A DNA stretch of 64,000 nt from Protopterus annectens (taxonomy: Eukaryota; Chordata; Ceratodontiformes; Protopteridae): the NCBI RefSeq assembly GCF_019279795.1, contig NC_056735.1, forward strand, positions 1,942,630,381 through 1,942,694,380, written 5' to 3'. The position numbers and the translations under genes were made by a program. Under the pieces are notes generated by a model that saw only the letters and a list, made by a program, of their open reading frames with translations, had not been told where the DNA came from and searched no databases. Below, piece after piece: positions 1 through 12,232 of the stretch. Within the stretch, counting starts at the first letter, position 1; each line of letters begins with the position of its first letter.

Positions 1-234
1 TATCGAGATATAGCATAGTTAAGCTGATCATTAATAGGCAATGCAGTTTTAATCAGGTACTGTGCATGTTTTCTGTGCCATACAAATATCCTACTAAAAC
101 TAAAGTTTACAGTCCAGAAAACATTGCAGCTGAGCAAATCTATTTTATTTTTCACATTGGTAGAGAATGCAGTCCCTTTTTTATTTAACCCTATTAATCA
201 TGTTATCTGTTTATGTTGAAAAACTACTTTATGG

Positions 235-247
235 TATACATATATAT

Positions 248-308
<61 letters not shown>

Positions 309-310
309 TA
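235..310. repeat. (AT)n microsatellite
   Basis: About 75 bases of nearly pure TA/AT dinucleotides with a few G interruptions. Short open frames through it encode only Tyr-Ile repeats and are not genes. The sequence on either side (1-234 and 311-499) shows nothing recognisable. Confidence 0.95.
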
Positions 311-499
311 AGCAAAAATAACAGTGATATGGAACTGAAACTATAAACTCTGACAACTAAAAGAGTCTGTGAAGAAATTTTATTTTGTTTGTATGCCTCA
401 CTCTTCCCACCACCAGACATCACTTACCTGCCTATCAGTGTTCTTGCAGGTAAAGGGAAAGAAGATATAACTATTTTAAAAGAAGAGTCCACAAATATT

Positions 500-790
500 T
501 TAATTTATTTTATTTATTTTATTATTTATTTACAGTTGGTTTACCAGGATAGTCCATTGGGCCAATAAGAACCCGTTTTCAATGGAGTCCTGGGGAGAAA
601 AGCTCCAAAACAAAGGTTACAAAAGAGATTACAGCAGTTTACAATTTCAAACATTTGTAAGTTAAAGACAAAGCTTTAAAACATTGGTAAACAAAAAAGA
701 TTACAGCAGTTTACAATTGTGGTAATTTGTGGGTTCAAGACAGAACAAAGATTAAGCATTTACAAAGGAAAATATATTTTTTTAATGAAG
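500..790 (-). mobile_element. L2-like LINE, 3' end only
   Basis: Starts with a TTTATTT-type simple tail. It continues with a block (about 535-605) that closely resembles the 3' ends at 12.22 kb and 36.39 kb; the shared core reads, on the minus strand, GAGCTTTTCTCC then a 'CCTCCACTGAAAA'-like stretch. This is the non-coding 3' end of the L2-like family annotated in full at 36386-40475. An approximately 72-bp partial tandem duplication follows (GATTACAGCAGTTTACAATT at 627 and 699). No coding sequence remains. Confidence 0.6.
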
Positions 791-1023
791 TACATTTCTG
801 AGAAAAGTCTGTTTTGAAAGTCTTTAGGCCCAACCAATATTTATTTATATATTATTTATTATTTATTTTACATTTGCTAACCTAAAGGTTTATCTTGTTT
901 GTTCAATATTCAGTAGGATTACACAGAAAGAATCCTCCAGACCTCTAAGGCAATTAGTATACCCAAAGGCTATATACAATGTGTAACAATAAGAAGCCTT
1001 GTACATGGAACAAAAAACTCTCA

Positions 1024-1907
<884 letters not shown>

Positions 1908-1981
<74 letters not shown>
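1908..1981. repeat. (AT)n microsatellite
   Basis: A run of 74 bases of perfect TA dinucleotides. Confidence 0.95.
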
Positions 1982-1984
<3 letters not shown>

Positions 1985-3028
1985 CCAGTGCTGATGTTAT
2001 GGACTTTTATTTATTAGTAACACATTTTCAATATTCACATAAGTCATCCAAATATGACAACCAAATCAGTAAAGCATATGTTTCTTCAAGTAAACTTAGT
2101 AATGTAATATCATGAAGTGTTTGCTAATAAGTTCTAACATTTTTAATATTTATTGCTTATTTTAAAAGTCTGCATTCTGCTAAGCCATTTACCTCCTAAC
2201 TTGAGTATTTGCAAGTTAATATGACAGTCTTACACTTATTTGCATAACTTCAGGTCATTCACATGTTTTTTGTGCAAATTATTATCTTTTACATTATCTG
2301 TATGATTTGCAGCAATATGTGAATGTGTAAGGCAACTTATCTGCATAACCAGGTCTTGGTTAGTCATGAATGTGGCCTCTGGTAGCTGTGAGCACACTGC
2401 AGATAACTGCAGAGTCCTCACTAGTCCCCATCAATCTCTGGAGAACACAATAATGTGCAGACAGCCTTAGTTATTATCTAAGGTCACAAAATGGAGTCAT
2501 GTAAATGTTAACTGCACAGTCATAAAGCATACTCCCTGTCCATACAATATAATCAAGCATACCTTATCACCTCAAATCACTTAACATTAATTAAAAATTG
2601 ATGCAAAAGTTAATTCTGACACACACTGGAAGGTTTATTTCTGCAAGAATAAATAAACAAAAATAAAATAAAAAAAAAATAATGATAATGCTGCTGCTAT
2701 ACAGCAAAAGGAAAATATAAGGACATTCCTTCCTGACATTCAGGTGTAATATTACTAAAAGGTAGCAATGGCACAGCACAGAAGCAATAACAGGTGTAAA
2801 TAACATAAAAAGTCTAGATTTTATCAATGACTGTTTTCTACCATATAAACGATATGTAATCGGTTTCGTTTAAAGGAAAACTAGGTGACAAATCATTTTT
2901 GTCAAAAACAAACTTGCCAGTGCCTTGTCTAATGCCCCTACTTGATGTCACACCTCAGAGGGAGTGGTTTTACACGTGTGAACAATAGTCCAGCTTTTAC
3001 TTTCTTCATTGTAGTACTGGCACTTCTA
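1982..3028. other. Unassigned AT-rich sequence
   Basis: I see no convincing gene or repeat family here. Short frames on both strands lack recognisable domains. Confidence 0.4.
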
Positions 3029-3312
3029 ATGATGGCAGCACCAGTAATGGCACAAGGCCAAGCTCTGAGACAGTCTGATAAGCAGATCAAGATTATGTTC
3101 TTCCTTCTTAGAGATTCATACATGGATAACATCAAATCTAGTGTAACAGGACGGACTGAAAGAAAACTGACATCTGGCAGGAGCTGGGTGAGCACCTGTC
3201 AACCCTGACCGGGATCAACCACATTGGCTCCCACTGCTAACACAAGTACAATGGTCTACAGAAGCACAGGCCTGACCAGCTGCTTGAGTGGGTAGATTGG
3301 GTGACACTGAAA
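3029..3312 (+). pseudogene. Myb/MADF-like protein remnant (PIF/Harbinger type)
   Basis: The first frame (from MMAAPVMAQGQ, 3026-3029) runs through a helix-rich stretch ending RKLTSGRSW. One base out of phase, another frame continues WQELGEHLSTLTGINHIG, then a stop, then HRPDQLLEWVDWVTLK. The second part aligns by eye with the intact gene at 60636: WDQLAHDLTSATGI and QDQLTEWIQEAR. That gives a tryptophan plus helix-turn-helix arrangement typical of the Myb/SANT-like partner protein of PIF/Harbinger transposons. One frameshift (near 3170) and one in-frame TAA (near 3234) break it. It is a different family from 60.6 kb, so it is probably a remnant of a second Harbinger lineage. The identification rests on similarity between the two loci and on recall of the family. 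Confidence 0.5.
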
Positions 3313-6300
3313 AGGCCAGACTTCTATAGTATTATTTTTCTAATTCATATCAAACAGATTTACAAAATAAGCTATAACTATATTACATAAATGATGGTAT
3401 TATGGTAAAATAAATTTATGTGAAACTCCAGATGTGTTTGTATATATAATTATACTGCATGAGAAAACATAAATGTATCTGGACAAGGAACTGCGTCTTT
3501 ATGCAGATATGGAATGTTTATGAGATGGCATACCTTTATGTATAAATGCTACTGTATGTTATGAGTAAAGAAATATATACAAGTATGCATATTTAAGTAT
3601 GTAAAATACAGATGTATATATGCATGAGCATTATTATTATTTTTTTGCATGCATATAAATACTCATATTTATATGTTAAAAAAACACACACATTTGTCTT
3701 GCCACATAATTTCACGGACAGTTATGTATTACCTTTAGTTATTAATTGTAATGCATGTAGATAATTACTGTAAAGAAAGGATTTTATTTGTATAGGCAAG
3801 AAAATATTTATTATTAAGTAATTGTACACGACAGTCATTTCTTCCACAATAACAACTGAATGCACATGATGGCTGAACTCAGTCAGGCATCACATCCTAG
3901 CCAGGGTGGAGATTGGAGGAGGCGTGGTGGTGGTGGTTAACATATCAAGTGAATACCAAGCACATTGTCAAGAGATTATCAGTTGTTTTACTTCTATATG
4001 CATTTCTATACAACCCCATATATGCTTGCACTTGCTAATAAGCAAGTTATCAAAGCATACATTACCATGAACTACATGTGCTGCATCCATCTGTAGCAGT
4101 AAATATGTTTTGTTTAATGAAAGTTGAAGTTTAATGAAGTTGCTAAAACTTCCTTTCTGTTGTTACATTTTTATGAGTGTACAGTTTCTGCTCTAGAAGG
4201 TTAGACAAAACTGTGTTTCCTAAAGAAAATCCACAGATTACTTAAAATTACAGTTTAAGTATGCAACATATAGTGGAATGGAGAACCAGCATTGAAAGTG
4301 TATGGTAAAATTCCAGACAACACCACTTCCTGAACAGGACAAGATGTGCGCATGTAGAAAAGTGCAATAATTTGAAGGAAGATACACTCCTACTACTGCA
4401 ACTTGCATTAAAGGAAATATTAGCAGAGTCGGATTATGTATATCTTTGTGATGATGTGTTCTTTACAGTTTCCATGCTTAATAAATAAAAGCATATTGAC
4501 ATAATGAAAATAAATGTTTAAAGATATAAGCATGCATACTAAGCAAGTGCAAGAATAACTTCAATACCTTGCATAATAGTAATAATAATCATAAACAATT
4601 ATGTAAGAAAGATTAAGGAACAGCAGTTTGAAACAGATAAACATCCATGTTGCTATGTGTTTATGGAACTGATGAGGAAAGAGAATCTAATTTAGACCAA
4701 CAATAAAGGGTGATTGGTAAGATTGACTGAGTATGGTCATAAGTATGAATAAAAAGCTTACTTCCATTTAAAAAAGAAATGTCTAAGTAATAAATGCTGT
4801 TTTATGCCTTACACTTATTTCTTTGCTATAATTGCAAGAGTATATATAAAGAAAGGTAATAGAAGGACTGAAGAGCTTTCAAGACAGTATTGTAGCAAAA
4901 AACATATTAAGCATAAATTTATATGTTTTACGATTAGTCATGTTAAGCCAGTATATCTTACTAATATCACAAAACTGCAAATGTAAAAACCACCAGCACT
5001 TGATAATAAACTGCTGACTTTTCCCAGAAATTTTGTTTCACACGAATAAAGATTTAAGAAAATTACAAATTTAGTGCTAATAAAAACTGGAATAATTAAT
5101 AACATTATCTTGGAATATATTGTCTTCATTTATTCTGTCTCTTCCTTTTCTCACTCTTTGTTTTATTTTTTATGATGCATTTGTTTAACCTTCTTTATTT
5201 TCTTTCCTCGCATTTCAATTAATATGACCCAGAATCTTTAGAAGCAGCATAGCTGTGTTCCTCTCAGGTTAGGGCATTTTTGACCTCTGCCAATCCAGGG
5301 ACATTCTCGGAAGGTGAGGCACTGGCTCTGTAAGCATCCTGGCATATAGCAACCTGGCAAGCCTCACTGACCATGAGCTTCAGGACTTGGTTTTGGATCT
5401 GATAGAGCAAAGAGAAACACATTGAGCCAGTTCAGGATTTTCTTCTGTGAGTAGAACTCACTGTCCCAGTTGGTGACAACCAATGCAACAGCACAGGTCC
5501 CTTGCCTCCTCCAACATTGGAGTCCATGTTTGCAACAACATCATGCAGTAAAAATGTTTAAAGTACTGTGGACCAGTGTTTCTTTGTGAGCCGGACACCT
5601 CATCACCCCCTCCTTCCCTTATCCTCTCTACTGCACCCTCTTATCTACTTCTCGCTCACACTACTCTCTTATAAAAAAAGATTTAAAAAGTAGAGGAGTT
5701 TATCCCCCAACAAAAACATAGTACACCTCTTCTGCCACCTCGCACAGCATACCACTATATGTTTTCCTTCTGTTTTCCACTCATTGTTATGTCTTCCCTT
5801 TATCAGTCTTTACTATCACCCCCTCTCCATTCCTTAAAACAAAGAACAGGGTGCCCTCACAATTACACCCCTATATTAAACACATAAAACTCCTTTATAG
5901 TTTTTAAACTTAATAACAACTTTCATCTCTTGCCATAAGTGCTTCATGTGTGCATGTGCATTGACTATTTTATCCGGAGTATCCAAAATCCTAGATGTAC
6001 ATTGAATTTTCTGTCTGTATTTGTTTACTCAAAGAAGCAATGATACTCTGAATGAAAAGCTAGAATTGTGCATTTCTAGCTCTTGTATGCAGCAAGCATG
6101 GGTCACATCAATAGTGTAATGTATGGCATGACATGCATTTGATGTTATTAAGTAGAGCTGGATCCAGCACTAGGCAAACTAGGCAGTCACCTAGGACTCA
6201 CCACAAAACTTACATTTCTTCTTTAAGGATGCACTCAAAGGGCATCCTTATTAAAATCAGTAGTACAATGCACACACATTTCAACACTGGAATGGAGTAC

Positions 6301-6321
6301 ATGGTTTTTAAGAAGCACTCC
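3313..6321. other. Unassigned region
   Basis: Three kilobases of AT-rich sequence with no convincing coding region. Around 5270-5450 the composition is less AT-rich and a short frame reads like a degraded protein (…HELQDLVLDLIEQRE…), but I cannot assign it. Nothing else is identified. Confidence 0.35.
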
Positions 6322-9154
6322 TAAAAATGGAGAACATCGATATCTGTGAAGTAACTGAGATCTGGTTCTAGTCTCCAGAGAGCATCCCTGCAATACCAGG
6401 CTACAGCTCTTACCACACTATTCAGCCACCAAACCAGGACCGAAACACTAAAGGTGGTGGAGTGTCCATATTCACCAAGGATATTCACACCACCAGGCTA
6501 GTTGCCCAACACAATGCATCTGAAATTCTACAGGTGCAACTAACACTAGGTAAGACTGCAATCCAAATTGTAGCTTGCTACAAATCCCCCACCATGCCCC
6601 AAGATTCTCACTACACCTTTCTAAACATACTGGAAAATATTAAGATACAACCAAATACCCTAATACTGGGTGATTTTAACTACCCTGCCATTAACTGGGA
6701 AAACTACTCGTGTACCAACACCTTTGCCCAATGGTTCTTGGAATTCATAAATTCCAATGCCCTGGATCAACTAGCACATAGTCCCACCAGGGGCTCCAAT
6801 ATCCTAGACCTGGTCATTACCAACATGGGAAATTGATGCTCCACACCTATGGTCACCCCCTCGTTGGTCAGGTCTGACCATAAGCTAATCGCCTTTAATA
6901 TCCACATCCCACCCCCACCCCCTGGTAAGGAAACCTCCATAAAAAACTTCTCCAAAGCCAAATTCATGCTGCTCAAGTCAGAAGTGACAAACTTCATGAC
7001 ACATGCAGATGGGAACTGAAAGTTCGATTGCTGAATCCTACACTAAGGCACTGTATGAGCACATCCACTCATGCATGAATCATCCCATCCCAAATAGAAC
7101 CAAGATGCTCTCCTCCAAAAAAAGGAAGCCAATCTGGTGGTCCCCTGCCATAAACAAACTTTACAACAAAAGGAAGAGGAAGAAACTGTTGCAGAAAAGA
7201 GGAAAAAAGAGGAAAATCCCTGGATGCAAAAAACTCCCTTACCAGCCTCAGTAAGAAGCTGAGATCCCTCATAAAATTCTCTAAAGCTAGTTATGAAAAT
7301 AAAATTGCCAAAGATTCCAAAGACAACCACAAGGCATTCTATGACTATGTCAAGAATCTAAATGGCAATGCACAGATCTGCTCTGAACTACAACAGAATG
7401 GCATTAAATATACTGATCCCAAGGATATTGCCAATATCCTGGCAGATCAACTCAGTGCCAACTTCATCCCCTCTCACTACCGGAAGATTGCCAAATTCCG
7501 GTAATAACGGCCACACAGGTAAAAAACGCACTCTCCAAAGCTAAGAATACAGCATCCATGAGACCAGATGACATCCCGGGCTGTGTATTACATGAACTAC
7601 AAAATGAACTGGCACCTCACCTAAGTGTCATGTTTAATCATAACCTCACCTCAGGCTTCATGCCCACTGAGTGGTGAACAGCTACATTTATCCCACTCCA
7701 CAAAGGGAGATCCACCTTGGGTCCCAGCAACTACCGCCCCATCAGTCTGACGAGCCTAATCTGCAAGGCCATGGAACGTATTATCATGGAACTTATAAAC
7801 AAAGACATTGGCAACCTTCAAACACTGGACCCCACCCAGTTTGGGTTTGTGAAGGGCCGAGCTTGTCTCCTGAACCTGATTGACTTCTTTGAATCAGTCT
7901 CCAGAGCTGTGGACGAGGGTAAGGCAGTCCACATAACCTATCTGGACCTTGCCATGGCCTTTGACACCATCCCCCACTCTGGAATCATAGATAGACTTAC
8001 TAAGCTGAGCATTAATCTCTACATCACTCGATAGGTTACCAACTGGCTTACTGACAGAACCCACACTGTAAAAGTAGCCGACTCCAAATCCAGCTCCAGA
8101 CAAGTGACAAGTGGAGTACCTCAGGGTTCAGTCCTGGGACAGCTCTTGTTTTGCATCTACTTCTCTGAAGTACAGGCCAACACTAAGGGACTCTGACTAA
8201 CAAAGTTTGCAGATGACTGCAAACTGGGAACCATTACTGAATAACAAAATGATGTGGATACTCTACAAAAGGGCCTTACAGAAACAGATACTTGGTGCCA
8301 GAGCCATGGGCTCAAGCTCAATGCCAAGAAATGCATAGTTATCCCCTTTGGGAAAAAACATGTACCCGTGAATTACCACATAGGTGGCAGTACACTAAAC
8401 ACCAAAAGTGTGATAAGAGACTTAAGGACACAGGTGGACAGTGGTCTCACCTTCGATAACCACATCACCCCAACAGTGAGGAAATCCTTCTATGTGGCAC
8501 ACCTCATCACTAAGGGCTTTTCATCCAGAAAAAAAGAGGTCATTGTCCCACTGTACTCATCCCTCATTAGACCCATTATAGAATACAACACCCCGTTTGG
8601 TATGTACCTCTCAAGACATCTGCAACAACTGTAAAGGCCACAGAAATACCTCACTAAAAGAATCACAGGCCTAAAGCAGATGCTCTACGTTGATCACCTT
8701 AAAAACTCCAGCTATACTCTGCCGCATATCGTCTACAAAGAGGCAGTCTCTGCTTAACATACAAGGCCATGTCAAACCCAGAGCTGTTGGACATGCTACA
8801 CTTAAAGAAATCCCAATCCCTCTTAGCCACACACTCCAGGAATCTAAACCTTGTCATCACAATAAACAAGACATGCTGGAGGGATAGATTCCTGACCCAG
8901 AGATTCCCCAGACTCTGAAATAGACTGTTCATACATGTCAAGCAGAGCGCCTCTTTGGCCCTCTTCAAAAGGAACCTTGATGATTGGATGGGAGAAAGGA
9001 AATTCACCCCGGGGATCATGTCAGTCACCCTGCTAGACAGGGGTCCAGGGAAGTAAATAGTGTGGAAAGATATAGCCAGAGAATTGTTATGGCTAGGCTT
9101 GTATAGGCCCTAGGGCCGATAGCCTAGTACCAACTTATGAACCTATGAACCTAA
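6322..9154 (+). mobile_element. CR1-like LINE (family A), longest copy, 5'-truncated
   Basis: A non-LTR retrotransposon containing, in order, an apurinic-like endonuclease, a linker, a reverse transcriptase, a C-terminal domain, a short 3' UTR and a terminal array of the octamer ACCTATGA (about 9131-9154). Tandem 8-bp units at the 3' end are a hallmark of the CR1 clade. The left end begins inside the endonuclease domain (KMENIDICEVTEIWF), so the element is 5'-truncated and lacks ORF1. At least eleven other fragments in this window belong to the same or sister families. A stop at about 6835 and several later stops and frameshifts show it cannot move on its own. Confidence 0.9.
6352..9056 (+). 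pseudogene. CR1 ORF2 (endonuclease + reverse transcriptase), broken
   Basis: ORF2 would nick target DNA and copy the element's own RNA by target-primed reverse transcription. Visible endonuclease blocks are GGGVSIFTKDIH (about 6448), ILGDFNYPAINW (about 6660) and RSDHKLIAF (about 6875); Asp, Asn and the SDH motif are kept. The RT blocks include NYRPISLTSLICKAMER (from 7729), YLDLAMAFDTIPHSGI (about 7940), a SGVPQGSVLG block (about 8110) and FADDCKLG (about 8205, catalytic Asp pair retained). The C-terminal part ends FTPGIMSVTLLDRGPGK at the TAA at 9054-9056. Frames are broken near 6835, 7020, 7250, 7500, 8033, 8195, 8240 and 8633, so this is a fossil. Confidence 0.88.
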
Positions 9155-9156
9155 GT

Positions 9157-9196
9157 ATGGATCTGTGTGTTTGTGTGTGAAATACCCCAGTTATAA
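9157..9196 (-). mobile_element. Possible SINE tail remnant (AC-tailed type)
   Basis: Read on the minus strand this is AACTGGGGTATTTCAC followed by a degraded (AC) run. The SINE at 24044-24215 and the fragment at 35925-36025 have the same order (AACTGGGGCATT then (AC)n). Only the tail remains, directly beside the CR1 3' end. Confidence 0.3.
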
Positions 9197-9224
9197 TTTT
9201 AAATTTAAAAATATTTTTTTTTTT

Positions 9225-10215
9225 GCCCCAACATTAACAGATACAAAAGATCAAACAGGATTTATAATCAATAGATTAGTGTACGATAATATAGAAAAGG
9301 TAGTAACTAACTATGATTTAGCAAAAGAAATGAAGATGAAATTGTTCGTAATTTGTAAAGATAGTGAGACAGCTTTTGGTTTTAAGATTAAAAGTACTTG
9401 TTTAAAACTTGAGATGCATTTGCATTTCTAGAAGAGTTTATTAGAATATGAAAAGAACCTTTACAGAGACTTCAAAGCATGTGTTAAAACTGGATCTTAC
9501 ATTTTTCAATTAGTCACTTTAAACAAAGATACAAAACAAGGGTGTCCTTTGTCCCCTTTACTACTTGCATTAGTTATCAATCACTTAACTAATAGTATAA
9601 GAAGCAATGAAAAATTTGATGGATCCTCAATTAATAGAGATTGCCAGTCAAAACTATAACTTTTTTCAGATGATATTTTGCAAATTATAGGAGATTTAAA
9701 TTATTTGATAGACAAAAGAGATGAGGAAATTAAATGGAATGATGTTTTTGTTTACTTTTGAGGATAGCTTAATACTTATTAAAATGTCTATATATATCTA
9801 CGTGGTTTAGTATTGAAATTTCAAACCAGTTTCAGTTGACTGTAAAATGTCAACCCAAAATGCTGTATCTTAAATTTTGAATAGAAAACCACACCAAAAA
9901 TGAATACATCGACAACAGTGATTCAATGTGTTCGACATAGCAGGAAGTGACATTTACTTAAAATGAATGAATTAGTATTATGGTTTGATTTCTTTAAAAA
10001 AAAATAAAAGCTGAATACTCACAATATTTAATGAAAGAATATGAGTTGGATGAATCTGCTAGCTAGTTAATATTATCCATCAGTAAGAGATTAAATTAAT
10101 TTGTGGAGAATATGAGTGAAGACAAACAGAACGTTATTCCCCCATTATATGAATATGTGAATGCTGTTAGCAAAGGTAGACTGACATACAAAGAAGTTTG
10201 CTATGTAAGTTAATT

Positions 10216-10264
<49 letters not shown>

Positions 10265-10545
10265 TTGATGCAAATTCTGGAACGTTTTAGATGATTGTGG
10301 ATTGATTGGCTCAATAAATGGTAAGAATAAAACTTTGTTACTTAGATCAGTTAGTCAAACTTATTTACGTCTATACTGGAAAGTTTTTATCTGGAAATAT
10401 ATGCATCGAATGTTTGTTACTCCCTTTAAAATCTCTAAGTGTAGTAAGATAACTTCTTCAGTTTGTTGTTGATGTAGTAAAGATGCAAAAGCTGAATGGA
10501 TGCACATGTTTATGGATTGTGCAAAATTAACCCTGGGATTCAATA
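9225..10545 (+). pseudogene. L1/Tx1-like LINE ORF2 remnant (RT to C-terminus)
   Basis: Starts in the middle of a reverse transcriptase with DQTGFIINRLVYDNIEKV, a block typical of L1-superfamily RTs (DQ-GFI-GR). It continues through KQGCPLSPLLLALVIN and a degraded LFSDDIL catalytic block (about 9660). The C-terminal end (10360-10540) contains a CxC…HMFMDC pattern reminiscent of the cysteine-histidine tail of L1/Tx1 ORF2 proteins. Stops and frameshifts occur throughout and a (TAA)n array lies inside it. The lineage differs from the CR1 immediately to the left; that CR1's 3' tail abuts it, so either could be the older layer. The Tx1 assignment is by family recall. Confidence 0.7.
10216..10261. 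repeat. (TAA)n microsatellite
   Basis: About 15 copies of TAA, lying inside the decayed L1/Tx1 sequence. Confidence 0.95.
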
Positions 10546-10554
10546 AAATCCATG

Positions 10555-10576
10555 TAGGCTTTGCATGAAGCCTACT
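10555..10576. repeat. Short hairpin
   Basis: GTAGGCTT…AAGCCTAC: two 8-base arms around a 6-base loop. It may be part of a MITE end, but no partner end was found. Confidence 0.4.
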
Positions 10577-10714
10577 CAGAGTTTACATGTGTGCTTGGTG
10601 ATGTGCACTGAACAGCAGCACTCATTGCATATTCATGCTATTCACCATGTTTAGACATAAATAAGAGAGGTTTTGTGGCTTTGTTTTGAGCCTACTCCTC
10701 TTTCATATCTACTT

Positions 10715-10840
10715 TTCAGATGTTATATGTCAAAGCCAATATCAAAGGCTTTTGGCTAACAAGCTATGCAGATGACTGCAAACTGCGAGCAGTCAATGAA
10801 TCCCTCCAAGAAGCCAGGAAACTCCATAAGTGAACATGGA
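10715..10840 (+). pseudogene. CR1 RT fragment
   Basis: Short stretch encoding KANIKGFWLTSYADDCKL, i.e. the RT catalytic YADD block with the flanking residues seen in CR1-A (compare FADDCKLG at about 8205). Nothing upstream or downstream belongs to the same element. Confidence 0.7.
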
Positions 10841-10920
10841 TAGCACTCCTGTTTAAATGAGAGCACTAACGGCTGGCCCGCGGTCCTGCGTGGAATGCCA
10901 CAATGATCAGCAGGGGTCAC

Positions 10921-11200
10921 AGATAGCTCTCAGTCTCTTAGTGCAAGGCCAAAATAATGGCAGGACAATAACCCAGAAATAGGGGCATATTTGACATATT
11001 TGCTCCATAGAAATGTGCTAGAATAACCAGGGGGTTGTGTTAAGATACATGTTCTGCAGGATTTGAAGTCTGAAACTCAAATGTATGTAATATTAAGTTA
11101 CATCAATCCTGAGGTCATCCCAGTGATATGAAAGAAAGTCCCAAAGTTGATAAGGAATACATCTGGATATTCTGTGAAAATATGGACAGTTGAGAAGTAT
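10921..11200 (+). mobile_element. MITE-A copy (CTCTCAAC terminal repeats)
   Basis: Begins ATAGCTCTCAGTCTCTTAG and ends GGACAGTTGAGAAGTAT, a degraded form of the inverted ends TACCTCTCAAC / GTTGAGAGGTA seen best at 31376-31689. Internal landmarks shared by all copies are present: 'AGTCTGAAACTCAAATG' and 'CAATCCTGAGGTCAT'. About 280 bp, non-coding. Confidence 0.65.
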
Positions 11201-12006
11201 GAATGTTACATATACGGTACAAACACAATACAGGACAGTGTAGCTACAGTGCAGAGTATTGTGAAATCCCATTCTGGGATTCTGTACTGAAGTGGTATAA
11301 ATAATCTGTAAGGATACATGGACTGCCATGAAAAATAAACACTAATGGGAGTGTGTGTATTGAATAGGGACACACAGATAAATTTTAGGAATGAACAAAG
11401 GGAAATAGGACAGGTGAAACCACATAATGTACAGTAGATGAAGACATGTCAATGGAAGATGGTAGTAGCAGCAATGCCCATCACATATCAATAGGGTATA
11501 TTAGGGACTGCTCAGAGAAAATGTCTATTATGTGACTGTCACACAAGATGACATAATAGGAAGGATGTCTGTGTGAGATAATCCTCCTTACATGAATAAT
11601 GCTGAGGACATCTGTCAGGGATCTGACATACAATTGGAGCAGGGTGCATATTGTGAAGTTGTGCAAACTGATTTGCCTGACTATGAGTGTAATCTCAGCA
11701 GAGGTCTCCAGCAAGTGGTACACAGATAAAGGCTCATGGACAATATTAAAATAATCAACCACAATCATGGACAATATGAGAATAATACCACCAGCAATCC
11801 AATGCCTCTGACATAAAATATATGATTAGAGTGTTCAGAGAAGATTCTGCACAAACACAGTTGCAGAACTATTATGAAACATCCTCACCCTATGTGGGTA
11901 ATCATGTACATTGTCCTGGCACTGCAACATCTGCCAGAGGTATTAGGAGAAACACTGCTATACCTCTATGCAACATTATGAGCAATACAGGCTAGTTGAC
12001 TGGTGC
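11201..12006. other. Unassigned region
   Basis: No recognised gene or repeat. A 97-codon minus-strand frame (11774-11481) has no recognised domain and is probably chance. Confidence 0.35.
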
Positions 12007-12027
12007 ATGGCATACGTATATATATAT

Positions 12028-12167
12028 ATGGGGGGGATGCCCTAATGGTTAAGGTGTTTGCCTTACAAACACAAGGTGCAGGGTTTGAGCCTCACAAGAG
12101 ATAATTGGCTAGGCTTAAAATGGCTTGCAAGGGCAGTTAGCCTAGTACTAATCTATGAACCTATGAA

Positions 12168-12172
<5 letters not shown>
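12028..12172 (+). mobile_element. tRNA-derived SINE with CR1-type tail
   Basis: The 5' part is tRNA-like: a box A-like segment (GCCCTAATGGTTAAGG, about 12039) and a box B GGTTTGAGCCT (12082-12092), separated by an anticodon-arm-like stretch. The 3' part (GGCTAGGCTT…TTAGCCTAGTACTAA) plus the octamers CTATGAAC ×2 match the 3' end of CR1-A (compare 9090-9154). So a pol III tRNA promoter is fused to the 3' end of the local CR1, the classical LINE-partner arrangement. The (AT)n that follows may have grown from the octamer tail. Confidence 0.75.
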
Positions 12173-12220
<48 letters not shown>

Positions 12221-12232
12221 TTATTTATTCCA
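12169..12232. repeat. (AT)n then (TTTA)n
   Basis: About 47 bases of AT repeats run directly into TTTA repeats. It sits at the junction of the SINE tail (left) and the L2-like LINE tail (right). Confidence 0.9.

Noticed and set aside
2938..3208. Secreted small protein with a hydrophobic start (FFIVVLALLMMAAPVMAQG)
   Set aside because: It looks like a signal peptide, but the downstream frame matches a Myb-like remnant with a frameshift and stop. The hydrophobic stretch is probably fortuitous upstream sequence.
5270..5450. Second exon of the 3-kb Myb-like gene (…HELQDLVLDLIEQRE…)
   Set aside because: Suggestive helix, but no splice sites or matching block in the 60.6-kb gene. Unsupported.
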